A stretch of DNA of 64,000 bases, taken from NCBI RefSeq assembly GCF_012273895.1, contig NC_052117.1, positions 1,302,001 through 1,366,000 on the forward strand. Reading direction: 5' to 3'. Origin of the DNA: Zerene cesonia. Taxonomy: Eukaryota; Arthropoda; Insecta; Lepidoptera; Pieridae. The position numbers were made by a program, and so were the translations under genes. Positions within the stretch are counted from its first letter, which is position 1. Every line of letters starts with the position of its first letter. The notes beneath the pieces are model-generated. The model searched no databases. It saw only the letters and a program-made list of their open reading frames with translations, and was not told where the DNA came from. This document shows, one piece after another, positions 1 to 13,420 of the stretch.

Positions 1-3000
1 TGACATATTAAAAATTTTCTTTTACAAGGTTAAGCTTTAAAAATGATAAATATCATAACTGACAATTATGTGTTTAAAATAAATAACATATCAATGTGAC
101 AATATTGTTAATTTAAGATATAATAGGTCCATGGAAAAAATGTTTTTTCTTACTATAAATTATGAGCTTGCGCATAAATTTATTAATATCAACGAGTTTT
201 CTCATAATATGTAGATAATGTGTTTGAACATATATCACAATTATTGTTTTAAACGATTATTATTATATGTGAACATTGGGAAAGCGTATAATTATTTCAT
301 ATTAAATATTATATTTTTATTAAAATTTATAAATTATTAATGAAATTCTGATAGAGATTTAATTTCGTTCTTACATAGAAAAAAATAAAATATTGTTATC
401 TATATCTATATATGTACTTACTACAATAATTATATTATAATTACGTTATTATTGAAAATGAATACCTATTTTTCAGTTCTTTGTTATACAACTGTTTTAT
501 TGAAATGTGCATATATCACGGATGTATTTACATAGTTATTAGTCGTGTATAGATAGAAACTGTATGTAACAATAGAAGTTTATTATAATCCATTTAACCA
601 AGTCATATAACTAACTTATGAGTCCTCATCAATAACAAGTCTATTGTTTATGATTTGTATGTAGGTTCGAATATGGAATTACTCCTGTCGCTTCTTTGGC
701 GCCATAGAGTGAGAATTTGCCTACGTTTAGCGCAAGTTTGGCGCGAATTTCATTAGTTTATCATCTGTGACATTTCAAATTATCTTCGAAATTTTTCTGA
801 ATGTTTTCTGAAATCTCCGTCGGTGTAAAATATTATTCAAATTTATCACTGCCCTTTTATGCCAGTTGTCAAAATATTTCAAATTTATTATTTTTTCTTT
901 GCTCAGGCAATGATCTTTCGGAAATTTCAGTTTGGCTAATTTTGGTCTTTTTATGTCATTGATGATTTGGACTCATATTAAATAAGCCATTATTATTATG
1001 TGTGTAGGAAATTGTGACAATAAGACGTCCTTTGCTTTAATTAGTCAATAGATGTTGATATGTTCTTGAGGAGCGAATGCATATAATATTAAAAAAAATA
1101 TTTACAAATCTTTATATACACTCAATTTGAAAATAGTACAGTGGGGCCACCATGGGTTATTCTTCTATGTATTTTTTACTTGCTTGTGGCAGCATTTGCA
1201 TGGTATAGATTATACCATATACGAGTTATGTATATTTGCATTTGTGAAATGGAAAAAAATGAGAAGGTTATCATATAAGTTATAAGTGAGTATAAAAATA
1301 ATTTTTAGTACGGCATCCATTTACTCCCAAAGCTCGCTATCTCGTATAGCGTGGCATTTAAAATTAAACTCAAAACATATTAATTTTCAATACTAGGTAT
1401 AATCGAAAGATATAATAATAAATTACGATGTAACATTGTAAATAAACAGTTTATTTACCTACGCATACACATAGCGTTACAAAAAGTAAAGATGGGGAAT
1501 AGAATCGTTAGTGAAATTACGTCCAACTCATGGAAAATACTACAGTATACAGGTGTCCAATCTATATTTTCATACAAATAACTAAATATTCTAGAAACTA
1601 TACAAATAATTCGCTCCTCAAAAACAAATGTTATCCGTCAATATAATATATCTTTCTTGTATCTCTGTCTCGGTGTTTGTAACCCTATTGCTATCCCTTT
1701 TCTATGAATGTATTCTTGTATCGTATGTCTTTTAGATACTTGTTAGAAGTGGTTTACAAATGTATAGAGGTCTATTCAAATAATAATTCAATTAAAATAT
1801 TCTTTATTACACAAAAATAAAGAGTATTATACAGTACACAATATGCTTACATGAAATATTATTTATTAATAAATATTATTGTACAACCTCTTCGGTACGT
1901 TAGTCAATGAGCATAATTGTTATTATTTTTTTTATTAGGAAGTGCAAAAATAACTGCTTTGAACAAGTTTGATATTTTCAATTCACGCTTATACTAACGT
2001 TTGTGTGTGTGCAGGAGGAAAGTATAGATCGTATACTTTTCTCTTGCTTTCTTAACGATCACTATTTTTTTTAATTCCCTGATTTTATATAGTATTTATT
2101 TATATATCCGCACAGATATTGTAATATTATATTATTATCTATTAAATATTATGTAATAAATTAAAATTGTAACAGATAAATAATTGAATCGTTCCTTTTT
2201 AGTTTTATGTAAATTAAATATATTTATTTAACATCCTAGTTGCTCTAACTTATAACTTGATACCGGCAAGTCTTGCTCATTGCCCTTATTGAAAATATAA
2301 AAGTTTTTTTTTAATTTTTTCCATTATTTGAATAGACCTCGCTCTATAATCTATGTCGGCACAATTATATGATCAATTATCTACGCTTTAAATGTTGTCC
2401 TCTAATTTATAACGTGTATTTTAAATGATTTTTTAGAAATATTGATGTTTGTGATTGTTGTACAATGCTTTGTTATATGCGATGGGTAAAATAAAAACTT
2501 AAAAAACGATTTGTGTTTGTTGTTGTAAAGATGTATATATAATAAAAAATCGGGATGATTATGAATTCGACTGTAGGCATTATTTGTGTTTGTCTTCTAA
2601 AAAATTTATTGGGTGAACAGATTTTTATGATTCTTTTGTTATTCGAAAGGCTGGTGTATATGGTGTGTATATTGTGCCTACCATGTGGTTCTAGTTCAAT
2701 TTGGTCTGGATCTTATATTTTTAAGGAGGGTCAGATTTTTGTTAAATTACACGAGTGTTGTATATTCTTAACCCAATTGAATAAAACATTTATGACTTTA
2801 TACAACCCTTTAATCATAAATCTGCTTATCATTAAAGCTTACAGCAGAGTAAAAGAGAGCACTGCTTATGTGAAATTTATATTCATAACTAATACTCAAT
2901 TAAATATTAAGTAGCCTCTAAACATGGTACCTATTGTTTTTTTATTGCTTTGATATGTACTGAATAATAATTAGTAGTGATCGAGTAGACAAGACCTTCG

Positions 3001-3125
3001 ATTTCAATAAAAATCGAGAGCCAAGTCCAAGCTCCACATACAAGCGGCTAATGTTCCTGCGAAGAAAGAATTGTAACGGAGACATGATGATAAATAAATA
3101 AGAAAAACTAGTTTTACATAAATAG
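1..3125. other. AT-rich intergenic region, no gene seen
   Basis: No exon-like open frame with splice sites is seen on either strand. The sequence is strongly AT-rich. A small palindrome lies near 2019-2040 (AAAGTATA, GATCG, TATACTTT). An old interspersed repeat covers about 2540-2790. The 119-codon open frame inside that repeat carries no recognisable domain, and I do not consider it a gene. Confidence 0.6.
2540..2790 (+). repeat. Old interspersed repeat (CCGACTTCAAAAAGGAGG family)
   Basis: This is a degraded copy of a repeat recognised by its phrases about 'gaacagatttttatgattc' and 'ttattcgaaaggctgg'. Similar text recurs near 11640-11870, 29127-29345, 30603-30790, 46820-46990 and 52880-52990. 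The family is common in lepidopteran DNA. The class (non-autonomous element or 3' end of a LINE) cannot be settled here. Confidence 0.5.
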
Positions 3126-3131
3126 TTTATT
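3126..3131 (-). terminator. Polyadenylation signal for the 4-TM gene at 3189-9966
   Basis: AATAAA on the minus strand lies 58 bases beyond the stop codon of the minus-strand gene ending at 3189. Position and sequence fit a canonical poly(A) signal. No transcript data support it. Confidence 0.5.
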
Positions 3132-3188
3132 TACACATGCACGAAGCATTACAAAAGTATAAATAAGGCACTAAATGTCATGTGGCTT

Positions 3189-6100
3189 TCACATCGGCAG
3201 AGCCGTTTCACTGTATGACATTTTCATCTTCCTGTAAAGACTGTTGACCACAATCAGGTAATACAGCGAATAAGCTAAAGTAAAAGAAAAACATTTTAGA
3301 GTTAATCAATATACATAGATTATACCATACTAGACTCTTTCCCCAGCTTCACCCGGTTTGACTTAGGAAAGAGATATTTATTGGTATAATTTCATAGTAT
3401 ATTAATGTTTTCATAATGAGTTTTAAAACTATTTTCACCATAAAAGCATAATTTCATAGTGCGCAAGTGACAATGAAAGAAATGTTGAAGGTGTTCGATC
3501 ACAGAACAAGTAGGTCCAATTAATTGAAAGTATAATGGTTAAGGTATTATTTTATTATGTATGACGTTATATATGACGTCCTTATTAAATAATAGAAAAA
3601 TGAGCAGTGATGGCTCAGTGGATAGGATCTCGGACTTAAAGCGAAAAATCAAAAAATAAATAGGAAGTTTAATGTATCTGCACATGATTACATCACTACT
3701 GCACGAAACAGTGCAGAATATCGTGAGGAAACCGGCATGTCGAAGAATCAGACGTTCGACGACATGTGACATCTGCCAAGCTGCATTTGGCCAGCGTGGT
3801 GGATTATGGCCTGAACCCTCATAGGAGTCCTGAATCCCTGCAGTGGGAACATATTTGGGCATCATCATCAGATGATAACGATGAATACAAAAACAAATCC
3901 TTAGAGTCTGTATAAGGTATATTGGTTGAAGAGTTCTTTTACATATAAGCATCTCAGTAAATGACATGTAATAAATACCAGAATAACCGTCTTACCCGCA
4001 CCAAAGATGAGGGATACCACCACCAAAGTCACATTCCCCGGCGACTGCAGCACTGGCCTGAACTCCGGACTGAACAGGCAAGTGACAGCCGCCACCAGGA
4101 AGATGCACAGGATAAACACTGAGTTGAAGAGAAGTGACAGCTGGAGGTAATTGGGACGCCTCTGGAATTAAAGTGTTTGTTTGATTTTGGTTTCGGGATA
4201 TAGCAAATACTTACTAGTTCTTTAAATGCGAAAGTGTGTTCGTTTATGTGCGTCTTATATGATACTAGACTCGCGTCCCGGCTGCGCCCGGTAATCAAAA
4301 TTCCTGTTTAAACCCAAGGGAGCATTTAGTCGGGATAGAAAGTATCCTATCACCCAAGTCAGATCATACCCTGTATGTTTACCAAATTTCATCAAATTCC
4401 TCAGTAGTTTCAGCGCGATCGACGGACGAACATTCAAACAAACTTTCACATTTATAATATTAGTGAAGTGTGTTGTGATTTTCATTTGCTTTTTTTTGAT
4501 GAAACATCTTATTCCCATGGAAATTTCCTTTTACGTCGCGGATGAGGCCGCCGGCAGAAAGCTAGTAGGTAATATAAATTTCACAGTAGTTAGTAAAATC
4601 TACATCACTTTGTACTTTTAGGGGTGGTTTATTATTATACAGTTACTAGGATCAGGTCATTAGGTAAATAAATAAATTAGGACCACAGATTTAATAATAT
4701 ATTACCTCACGCCATCTATTGAGATGATTAAGATCCATCACAACCAATATGAAACTATAATTCAATGATTACAATATTATATCTATGGAACGCGACCTTT
4801 GTTCAATTTAATTTTCAGTTTTGTAGCATTGAAATGCTTTATAAATGAGATATTTTGAAAGAATAGAAAAAAGAGGAAAGGGGGTGTCCCTTAGGCACAT
4901 AAAACCGAGAGGCTGGGCGTTGGTATGGCAAAATGACGCGGGTTCGAATTCCGTTTCGTGGACAAATTTTTTCCTATTCTTTCAATATATTTATAAAGCT
5001 ATGCAATGCTATAAAACTATAAATTAAATGTATACTAGATTATTTTAATCTTACCCAAAGATCAGGGCATTTTCTAGCATTCGTACAAAGAAATTTGAAT
5101 CCTAATAATAAAAAAAAGCCTACATAAATTGGCTTACCCTACAGATTCCAATGAGCACAACCAGGTTACTGATGGCTGACAGAGTAGAGAACATGACCGT
5201 CGTCATGGAAATCAGATTGTCTTCTCGCTCTCTCTCCTTGTGGCGCGGCAGGTTCCATGACCCAGCTATTATATATAATACGCACGCTTGCTGAAACATA
5301 GATAATTTATATTAAAATTAGCTGTCCGTCCCGGCTTCACCCGTGGTACATTGTCTCTTTCCATAGGAACAGTTCTTGTGTCTTAACGAAAACTTTTAAA
5401 AGCCGAATCGGTCGAGCCGTTCTCGAGTTTTACGCATAGGAGCACATTTGACGATTTTATTTTCAAAAACATATATATGCAATAATCTAGTCATGAGTGA
5501 CAGGCCTTATCGTGGCGTATGTTTACATTTTCTTTTGCCATTTTTACTGAATCCCTTTTTATAATTTACTTAGTCTGGCCATAAATACTGTTACACTTAA
5601 TTATAAAAAAATATTACATTTGAATTTCGAATCTGTCATNNNNNNNNNNNNNNNNNNNNNNNNNNNNNNNNNNNNNNNNNNNNNNNNNNNNNNNNNNNNN
5701 NNNNNNNNNNNNNNNNNNNNNNNNNNNNNNNNNNNNNNNNNNNNNNNNNNNNNNNNNNNNNNNNNNNNNNNNNNNNNNNNNNNNNNNNNNNNNNNNNNNN
5801 NNNNNNNNNNNNNNNNNNNNNNNNNNNNNNNNNNNNNNNNNNNNNNNNNNNNNNNNNNNNNNNNNNNNNNNNNNNNNNNNNNNNNNNNNNNNNNNNNNNN
5901 NNNNNNNNNNNNNNNNNNNNNNNNNNNNNNNNNNNNNNNNNNNNNNNNNNNNNNNNNNNNNNNNNNNNNNNNNNNNNNNNNNNNNNNNNNNNNNNNNNNN
6001 NNNNNNNNNNNNNNNNNNNNNNNNNNNNNNNNNNNNNNNNNNNNNNNNNNNNNNNNNNNNNNNNNNNNNNNNNNNNNNNNNNNNNNNNNNNNNNNNNNNN

Positions 6101-9100
6101 NNNNNNNNNNNNNNNNNNNNNNNNNNNNNNNNNNNNNNNNNNNNNNNNNNNNNNNNNNNNNNNNNNNNNNNNNNNNNNNNNNNNNNNNNNNNNNNNNNNN
6201 NNNNNNNNNNNNNNNNNNNNNNNNNNNNNNNNNNNNNNNNNNNNNNNNNNNNNNNNNNNNNNNNNNNNNNNNNNNNNNNNNNNNNNNNNNNNNNNNNNNN
6301 NNNNNNNNNNNNNNNNNNNNNNNNNNNNNNNNNNNNNNNNNNNNNNNNNNNNNNNNNNNNNNNNNNNNNNNNNNNNNNNNNNNNNNNNNNNNNNNNNNNN
6401 NNNNNNNNNNNNNNNNNNNNNNNNNNNNNNNNNNNNNNNNNNNNNNNNNNNNNNNNNNNNNNNNNNNNNNNNNNNNNNNNNNNNNNNNNNNNNNNNNNNN
6501 NNNNNNNNNNNNNNNNNNNNNNNNNNNNNNNNNNNNNNNNNNNNNNNNNNNNNNNNNNNNNNNNNNNNNNNNNNNNNNNNNNNNNNNNNNNNNNNNNNNN
6601 NNNNNNNNNNNNNNNNNNNNNNNNNNNNNNNNNNNNNNNAGTAATAAATGTTATTTGCAGTTAACAATTTTCTTTTTTCTTTATTACAATATTTATGGCA
6701 AGACTAAGTATATGTACTTATGTGCTTTATTAAAATTATTTGGATTCTTTACTTTCAAATTAACAATAAATGTTTTATAATATCAGTACCTCGTCCCGGC
6801 TCTGCCCGGGTGTTTCGCGAAAAAAACAAAATAACTAATACTTAAGACACATATCTTTCTAATGGTAAAACAATTTTTAAAATAGATTTAGTACATCCAG
6901 AGATTAGAGTGGTGTCTCAGTGGTGAGACCCTCGGACTTCAAAATCGATAAGTCGTGGTTCGAGACCGGGCGAGCGTGCAGGAAATAAATGGATTTTTCA
7001 ATTTATCTGCACATGTGGATAACATCACCACTGCTTAAAACGGTGAAGGAAAACATCGTGAGAACGGCTCGACCAATTCGCCTATTTCTCTACGTTCTTG
7101 TTAACACAAGGAGAGAAGGGATGTCCCACAGGTAAAGTCAAAGATCGCAAGTAATTAGTATTAAAATAAAAGATTTACTCGAAAATATAAAGAGTAAAGT
7201 ACCTAGTAGAAATATTACCTTACTGAAATGTTAAGGTATATTGAGTTATTCATGGGCGATAGACATTTTATATGAGCCGACAACTGCAATGCTACAAGGT
7301 TGTGTCAGCTCGATGCAGGTGTACAAACAATATCGACAAGTTTATTTTATTTATTTATTTATACTTTATTGTTTTGAAATAATTACAAATTGAGACTTAA
7401 CCTAGGGAACATTATCACAAGTGGCGGTCTTATCGCTAAATAGTGATTTCTTCCAGACAACCAGTTGCACTGAGAGAATTTAAAATAGAGGATAGGAGTA
7501 GGGAAGAGCATAAATATATATAATGAAAAGTTTAAAGTCTCATTAAAAAAAAATTGTAATTAATCAATACAGACATTAAAATTTCCACAATAAAAATAAA
7601 AATGCACTTTGTAAACTAATCATTGGTTCAAATCTGTTTAGACAACAGTTTAATCTTGTCGAAATTAATAATAGAAAAATCTAGAACTGATATTCATTAT
7701 GGTGGTAGGTACAATGGTTCATATCATATAGTGAACTTAACTTTAAACAAATTGTAATACCTGTACCGGTACCTGTAAAACAAATTAATATCTAGTACGG
7801 GACCAATGTTTTGTTTGTATGTGTGCATATGGTTGAGAAATAAACTTATTTTATTTATTTTATTAAAAAAAAAAATTTACCTGGGTAATTTTATATCACC
7901 TGTTAATTTTTTTTATTGATCTCATGATATAATCATGTTTAGATTAGCGTAAATAAATTTTTACCCATTTCGTTCTAACCTTACTATCTTCGCTAATATC
8001 ACACCAAAAGACAGAAATTTCGAGTTAAACTACAGAGCATTTTAGTAACAATGGGACCTATTCTTGGATTAATTGTGAAACCCATAAAACGTAGCTGCAA
8101 TAATGCTTTTATTTAGATTTCAATATGTTAGCGCGAACCGCTAGCAATAAACTTGAATTGTATCTATTTTTACTGCAGTGACTTATGTGGGATATGCATG
8201 AACTGGACCCTTTGCGATATTCTCCAGAATTAAGATTTAATTATGTGTGCTTGGTATTTATTACGCGTTGAATTATTTATTGTCCCGGTATTCTCCCGTA
8301 TAGTTCTCGTTTCCGTTTTTTTTTGCGTTTCAATGTATCCCTGTACCTAATTTCATCTAAATCGGCGTGAAATAATAGCATGCTACTGTGTTTCGTACGG
8401 TGAATGGGGGGAAATCCGGACACCCCTTTCTTTTCTCATCCTTCCGAGTTCATTCCTTCCTTCTAGTCTTCAAGCCTTTCCTTATCCCTTATCTCATAAA
8501 TGTTGTCAGTGCATTCGAAGAGGCAATACCTCTGCAAATGTTCATGGGCGGTGGTGGTTGTTTACCATCATGTGAATCACCAGCTTAGTTGACTGCTCTG
8601 ACTTAAAAAAAGTCGTCTCAGTAGTTTAGGCAGAAAAAAGTTACTTTCGTATTATTTTATTTTTTTATTTTATTCATAAAGGCACCTTACAGCTGTTAAT
8701 AAGATAATTATTCTAATTACATATGAGATACGCCAATTATGAGACACACCAGTAACAAATTGTGTGACAAAAACTACAACTACAACTTCCCTTATATAAA
8801 ATAAAGAGTTCTAGGTAAACTTAAATACAATTACTCATTTACAAACAATAAATCAATATAACAAATATACTATACTAACAAAGACGGAAGATCCCTTTTC
8901 CCTTAAAAGCGGGCAGCGCATTCTCAGAGGTCTGAGCTTCTGCGAATGTTAATGGGCGGTGGTGATCGTTTACCATCAGGCGAACCACCAGCCCAGTTGC
9001 CCGCTATGACATAAAAAAAAATATAGAATAGGAACAGATATCAAACAACAATTATATAATATTAGTTGGGATAGGAACATACATAGGCAGTGGCATCAAA

Positions 9101-9966
9101 AAGAAAAGTCTTTATTACAGAACCTAAATCTATTACTGATATATATAGCTATATATATCAGCAATTGGCATGTAAACGTAAACAAGACGACAAAAATATC
9201 ATCTAATTATACGAATTTTTGCATTGGCGTATAAATAAAGTCAACCTACAGAGTCGCGTTAGCAAATGCTAGGAAATGTATGTAAAAGTCAAATTCCTAC
9301 TTCATATTATAAATACGAAGGTATCCCAGTTTGTCCCTTCTTCACACCTAAACCTATTTGATGAAATATGGTACAAAGATAGTTTCGACTTTCAAATCCC
9401 ACGCGAACGGTAAGTAGCCTTTATAAAAAATTGTTATAGTAGTATTAAATTTATCAATAATCGTAGACGCAGGTACCTTTAACGCATGTGGTAAACTTAT
9501 GTAAATACGCATTGGACATAAAATTTTATAGATTTGAATAGTTTGCGTGTGTTGAACCAAACGCAACTTCCTCATGTACTGTCGAAAGTTTTGATTGGTC
9601 GCATGAAGCTTGAATTATCCAATGGGCAGTTTGGATATTCCCGCTAAAAAACGTTCAATTAAAATAGGAAATGCACTGCTACAATTTCTTGTGGAACGCA
9701 ATGAAGTGCTGAATTTAACTCAAACTCAAACTCATATTCATTCAACCACACTTGGATAATTTAGACATAATTGGATTGAATTCATATTGTTTCTAATAAA
9801 CGCTGAACGTTGGACGTTGGACATCAACAATACATTATTTTTCCCAGATAATTGCACCATGATTATTATGCATTATTGTACTTACAATAGAAATAATTCC
9901 AAGTATAAGACAGCCTCTCTCCAAGGACAAGCACCCGCAACAGCGGCGCAGCATAGGCAACGCCAT
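3189..9966 (-). CDS. Four-transmembrane Cys-rich small protein, paralogue 1 (161 aa)
   Basis: Four coding exons on the minus strand: 9886-9966, 5138-5290, 3996-4161 and 3189-3274. All have GT-AG introns, the phases agree, and they total 162 codons with stop. The start MALPMLRRCC is followed by a CCxC motif (Cys 9, 10, 12). Four hydrophobic spans lie near residues 19-38, 59-77, 88-108 and 122-146, with a charged loop KEREREDN after the first. The exon 1 length (27 codons) and the position and phase of the introns match the genes at 29495-31431 and 33733-36398, so the three are paralogues. They resemble the small insect 4-TM proteins grouped as DUF4728/LAPTM-like; that name is from memory and uncertain. 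No enzyme motif is visible, so it is probably an integral membrane protein of unknown function. The second exon is about 12-15 codons shorter than in its relatives. The long first intron contains an assembly gap, but the spliced frame needs no missing exon. Confidence 0.8.
3603..3880 (+). mobile_element. tRNA-derived SINE, family 1 (CATCATCAT-tailed)
   Basis: It starts with a pol III A-box-like TGGCTCAGTGGATAGGA. The body shares GAGGAAACCGGCATGTC and GGCCAGCGTGGTGGATTATGG with the copies at 34796-35092, 44157-44400 and 51108-51473. The tail is a CATCATCAT-type short repeat. It lies in the last intron of the 4-TM gene. Confidence 0.7.
4265..4467 (-). mobile_element. Non-autonomous Helitron, subfamily B
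   Basis: Read on the minus strand it runs from TAATATTATAAATGTGAAAG to a GC-rich end (CCGGGCGCAGCCGGGACGCG) followed by CTAG. This matches the Helitron plan of a 5' TC terminus, and a 3' hairpin followed by CTRR. Near-identical relatives lie at 18175-18383, 50300-50505 and 51537-51743. Confidence 0.6.
4885..4975 (+). repeat. tRNA-like fragment, probably SINE remnant
   Basis: The B-box-like GGTTCGAATTCC lies in a context of GACGCGGGTTCGAATTCCGT. No full cloverleaf can be drawn, so this is not called a tRNA gene. Confidence 0.35.
5319..5460 (-). mobile_element. Helitron 3'-end fragment
   Basis: The minus-strand end CCACGGGTGAAGCCGGGACG followed by GACAGCTAA is a decayed Helitron hairpin plus CTRR terminus. 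The 5' part is not recognisable. Confidence 0.4.
5640..6639. other. Assembly gap, exactly 1,000 N
   Basis: Round-number run of N, so a placeholder of unknown true length. It lies in the first intron of the minus-strand 4-TM gene. Confidence 0.99.
6903..7075 (+). mobile_element. tRNA-derived SINE, family 1 (truncated)
   Basis: GTGGTGTCTCAGTGGTGAGA and the B-box GTGGTTCGAGACC are followed by AATTTATCTGCACATGTGGA, as in the copy at 34796. The 3' half is missing. Confidence 0.65.
8515..8615 (+). mobile_element. LINE 3'-end fragment
   Basis: The sequence TTCATGGGCGGTGGTGGTTG, then TTTACCATCA and an A-rich tail, recurs at 8912-9020 and 17228-17325. It is typical of 5'-truncated lepidopteran non-LTR elements that keep only the 3' UTR. 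Confidence 0.5.
8912..9020 (+). mobile_element. LINE 3'-end fragment with A tail
   Basis: GGGCAGCGCATTC, then GGGCGGTGGTGATCGTTTAC and CATCAGGCGA, ends in a run of A at about 9014-9021. This is the best preserved of the three copies in the window. Confidence 0.55.
9136..9161. repeat. 26-bp perfect palindrome
   Basis: CTGATATATATAG is followed directly by its reverse complement with no spacer. It is mostly TA steps, so the complexity is low. It lies in the first intron of the 4-TM gene. Confidence 0.8.
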
Positions 9967-11141
9967 TTTAACCTGGAATATTAAACATAATAATATGATA
10001 ATAGCAAAGATTACATAACACTATACCATAATAGGAAATTTCTGTTCGAAATAAATATGATCCAATCAATTCTTTAATTAAAATCCTAAGTTTTTGTGCA
10101 GGGTAGAGCATTATCTTTAATATTCTGATATTTTTTTGCACAATTATATCTATGTTTTAATGAAATAAATCACTTTCCATTAGTTTTGAAATTAAACCTC
10201 AATTATTTTTTAACCTCATTTAGTTATTTCAAACACGTTTTTAATTAGTTAAAACTAGTTTTAATTGGGAAAAGCGTGATTAACGAAAAATTAGTTTCAA
10301 AGGTAACATATTATATGAGGCGCAAAATACATCTAGCTAGTATTAGTATTACTGTATACTAGAAACGGTTTTTAATTCTAACATTTACAAAGAATAGCTC
10401 TGTAATTCATATTATATGTAGGGCACGGACGAATGTTAATGATATCAAAAATACTTACGCGTAGTCATAATGTAGGGCATGCTATTTTAATACAACATGT
10501 CTCCAAATGAAATGGTAATAATTTATATTCCGTTTTATTGAGTTCTGGTGCGATATAAATCAGTCGGGTTATACAAGAAAGGGTTAAAAGAAATGACGAC
10601 TGTTAATACGATTAGATTGCTACGTTTTCATGTAAGGATCGGAAATTAATTGGTTAAACAGTAAAAAAATAACAGAATTCTTAGTAATAAAACAATAACG
10701 TTTAATAATATTAGGTCAGACAATGTTGGCGCGGACAGAATTAGGGTTGACCAATTAAACTACTATTATGGTAAATAAAAGACGTGTTGATCCTCCATTA
10801 TTGTCATTATTTTTTTATATTAAGCCTTGAGAAATGATTAATGTAGCACTGAAAACTTAGAATTGTTAAATGACTTCTCTTCTCAACAAAAGAAATCTTT
10901 TAGAATCCGTAAACATAGATAATATATTGATATAGTTAACTGAATGCAGAATATTGCAGATTAAACAAAGTATAGACATACAACAGTGGACTGAAGAAAA
11001 CATTATCCATCATCTACACTGATATTTAAACACACAAACTCAAATTCAAACATTGTCAAAAACTATCGATTTCGAAAAATCTTTCACCAGTTGAAAACTA
11101 TTTTACTAATTGTCATAACTAATATATTTTCTGAACACTCA

Positions 11142-11285
11142 TGAACCCTTGCAGTAAAAAAGTAAAGTCCCGTGTCCCCTAGTGGGGTATCGGGCAGGTG
11201 ACATACATCTGTTTTATACATCAACCTTCTGTGTCCTGCCAGACCGACACACTTTTTCTTTCGTCCCCTGTCAGGAAAAATTGTA
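11142..11285 (-). mobile_element. SINE family 2 fragment
   Basis: The reverse strand contains the block 'acagatgtat' and 'taccccactaggggacacgg', then 'gggac', also seen at 17850-18078 and 45660-45874. The tRNA-like head is lost. Confidence 0.5.
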
Positions 11286-13387
11286 TGAATATTAAAATTA
11301 TAATTGTTATATATTTCTCCAGATTTACTTCTATTTGTCGTTGGAATTGCAAGCACCAGGCCTAGCGCATGCCTTGAAAAATATTTTGGTCTGTGACGTC
11401 AATAGTGCATCAGTAGCATTTTCGTATAAGCTCAAGTATAGTATTATATTATCTGAGGCATAAATGATACTGCTAGGTGCTACTATGATTTGATCTCGTT
11501 AATTATAGAAACGAATAACGATTGTATCAATGTTGTAGGCTTCCCATTTGTTCAAGAACGCTCTTCTGAAGGAACTTTAATATGCGTATACAGCCTATAA
11601 ATGGCGTTCAAAATTATAACAGTTTTATCAGATTTATTATTCAGATGTATTTTTTTTTCAACAGGCTTAAAAAAGATGACTCTACCCTTTTTTTGACTTT
11701 ATTAACTCATAACTTTCGACTCGGTGAACCCAATTTGATGATTCTTTTATTATTTTTAAAGTTGTGTCACTTGTGGTGTCATCTTAACATAGTCTGGTTC
11801 AACAATTTGAAGTAAATCAAAAAATTTGAAGGTCGTTTAGTTTTTATTAAAAATTGTTGTTATTTTAGTATTTGTCTTATTTTCAGTCCTTATTTGTTCT
11901 ATCTGTACTTAAGCTTAATATTTGCAAACACACCTTTTAAAGAATCTAATTTAGAGATACATGTTGCGATAACGTGATAAACAAAAACAAACAACATGTG
12001 ACCTCAACATAAAACGCATTAAAACTATGAAAAACTCATTATTTATAAGACAAAAACTTAGAGCAAAACTCAATTTTCAATTTGTACCATCCCACGTAAT
12101 TGTACAATAGATAACAATTGTTCACGACTGAGTAAACTACACTCATTGTTAATTTAAGCCATCTTTTATAACTTCATAATTTAAACAATTAAAACAAACG
12201 AAGTCACATCTTTATTTTAAAAAGTAACATCTCGAATTGTATTCTATTGTTCGATAAATTACATGATAACGTAAATAAATATTTTTTTTGTGGAAAGCGA
12301 TACAAATTCATCCATAGGGACATTAAATAAACAATGAAAATGATGATAAACTATTGGAAAGTCAATACGCACCTCTTTTATTATATCACATTGTGGTTTA
12401 ACCGTCTATGAACTGTTATTTTATATCTGTGCACTGAAAATTTGAATATCGAACACGCAATGGTTTCGAATTTTGGAATGTTTCTCTGAAAATAAATATA
12501 GACTACAGAGCGTGTGATGCTCAGTTGGCGACTGGCGCTGGTCGCTTCCTACAGACGTGAGACGACCCTGGCCTTGTCTACAGCCAACGTCATTTATTAA
12601 ATCGACGATTTGATTGCCTCTGAATATTTATCATGTGAATTATGAAAAATTACTATAGGTACTATGGTAATATGTATTGAAATCTATGCTCTTATATATG
12701 CTTGCTATATTTTTTCTAGGATGTAAAGGAGAAGGAAGGAAGCTTTATTGGGATGAAAAGGATTTTTTTATTAAAAAATATAACTATAAAAGTGTTATTA
12801 AAATATTGTATTAACTAAATTGATAACATTTAAAACAATAACTATATACTATAATAATTATAATACTTTTTTCTACAAAAAATTACAATAAACATTTTTC
12901 TTTAGCACAATAACATTATAACGATTACATTATTACCTTTTTTAGTAATCGTATTTGTACATAGTTTGGATTTTATACATTAATTTGATACACATAGCTA
13001 TAGAATATTAAGTTTTTTATCAGATAACAGAAAGCATTTAAAAGTTCTAAAATATAGGAATACACGCATTTTCACATTAGATTACGGTTGAAATATTTAT
13101 GATACTTTAAAACTAAGAATAATTTTTTAAACCGTTTACAAGTCACCACACATAGTATAAAGCAAGTCGCTTCCCGCGTCTATTTCTATGTAGGCACAGA
13201 TCCTTAAAACTGCACAATAGATTTTGATGATTTATTTTTTATAATAGATAGAGTAATTTAAGGGGAAGATTTATACGTATAAAAACATCTATTAAATTAA
13301 ATCCGGATTTCACGCGCGCCTAACCGCGGGCGAAAGCCAGTTTGTTGATAAAGGCATCTTTATAATATTTAATGCTACATAGTACTT

Positions 13388-13420
13388 ATGTTTTAAAACT
13401 AGTCTTTGGTTTTAAAACAT
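13388..13420. repeat. Inverted repeat, 12-bp arms
   Basis: ATGTTTTAAAAC and GTTTTAAAACAT flank a 9-nt spacer. The TTTTAAAA core is itself palindromic. No function is evident. Confidence 0.7.

Noticed and set aside
2555..2914. 119-codon frame
   Set aside because: It overlaps an old interspersed repeat, has low-complexity composition, and shows no splice context or domain.
5620..6780. Long open frames spanning the N gaps (also at 19876, 39775, 39851, 39861, 47952, 48029)
   Set aside because: They are open only because N codons are not stops. The real residues at the edges show no domain.
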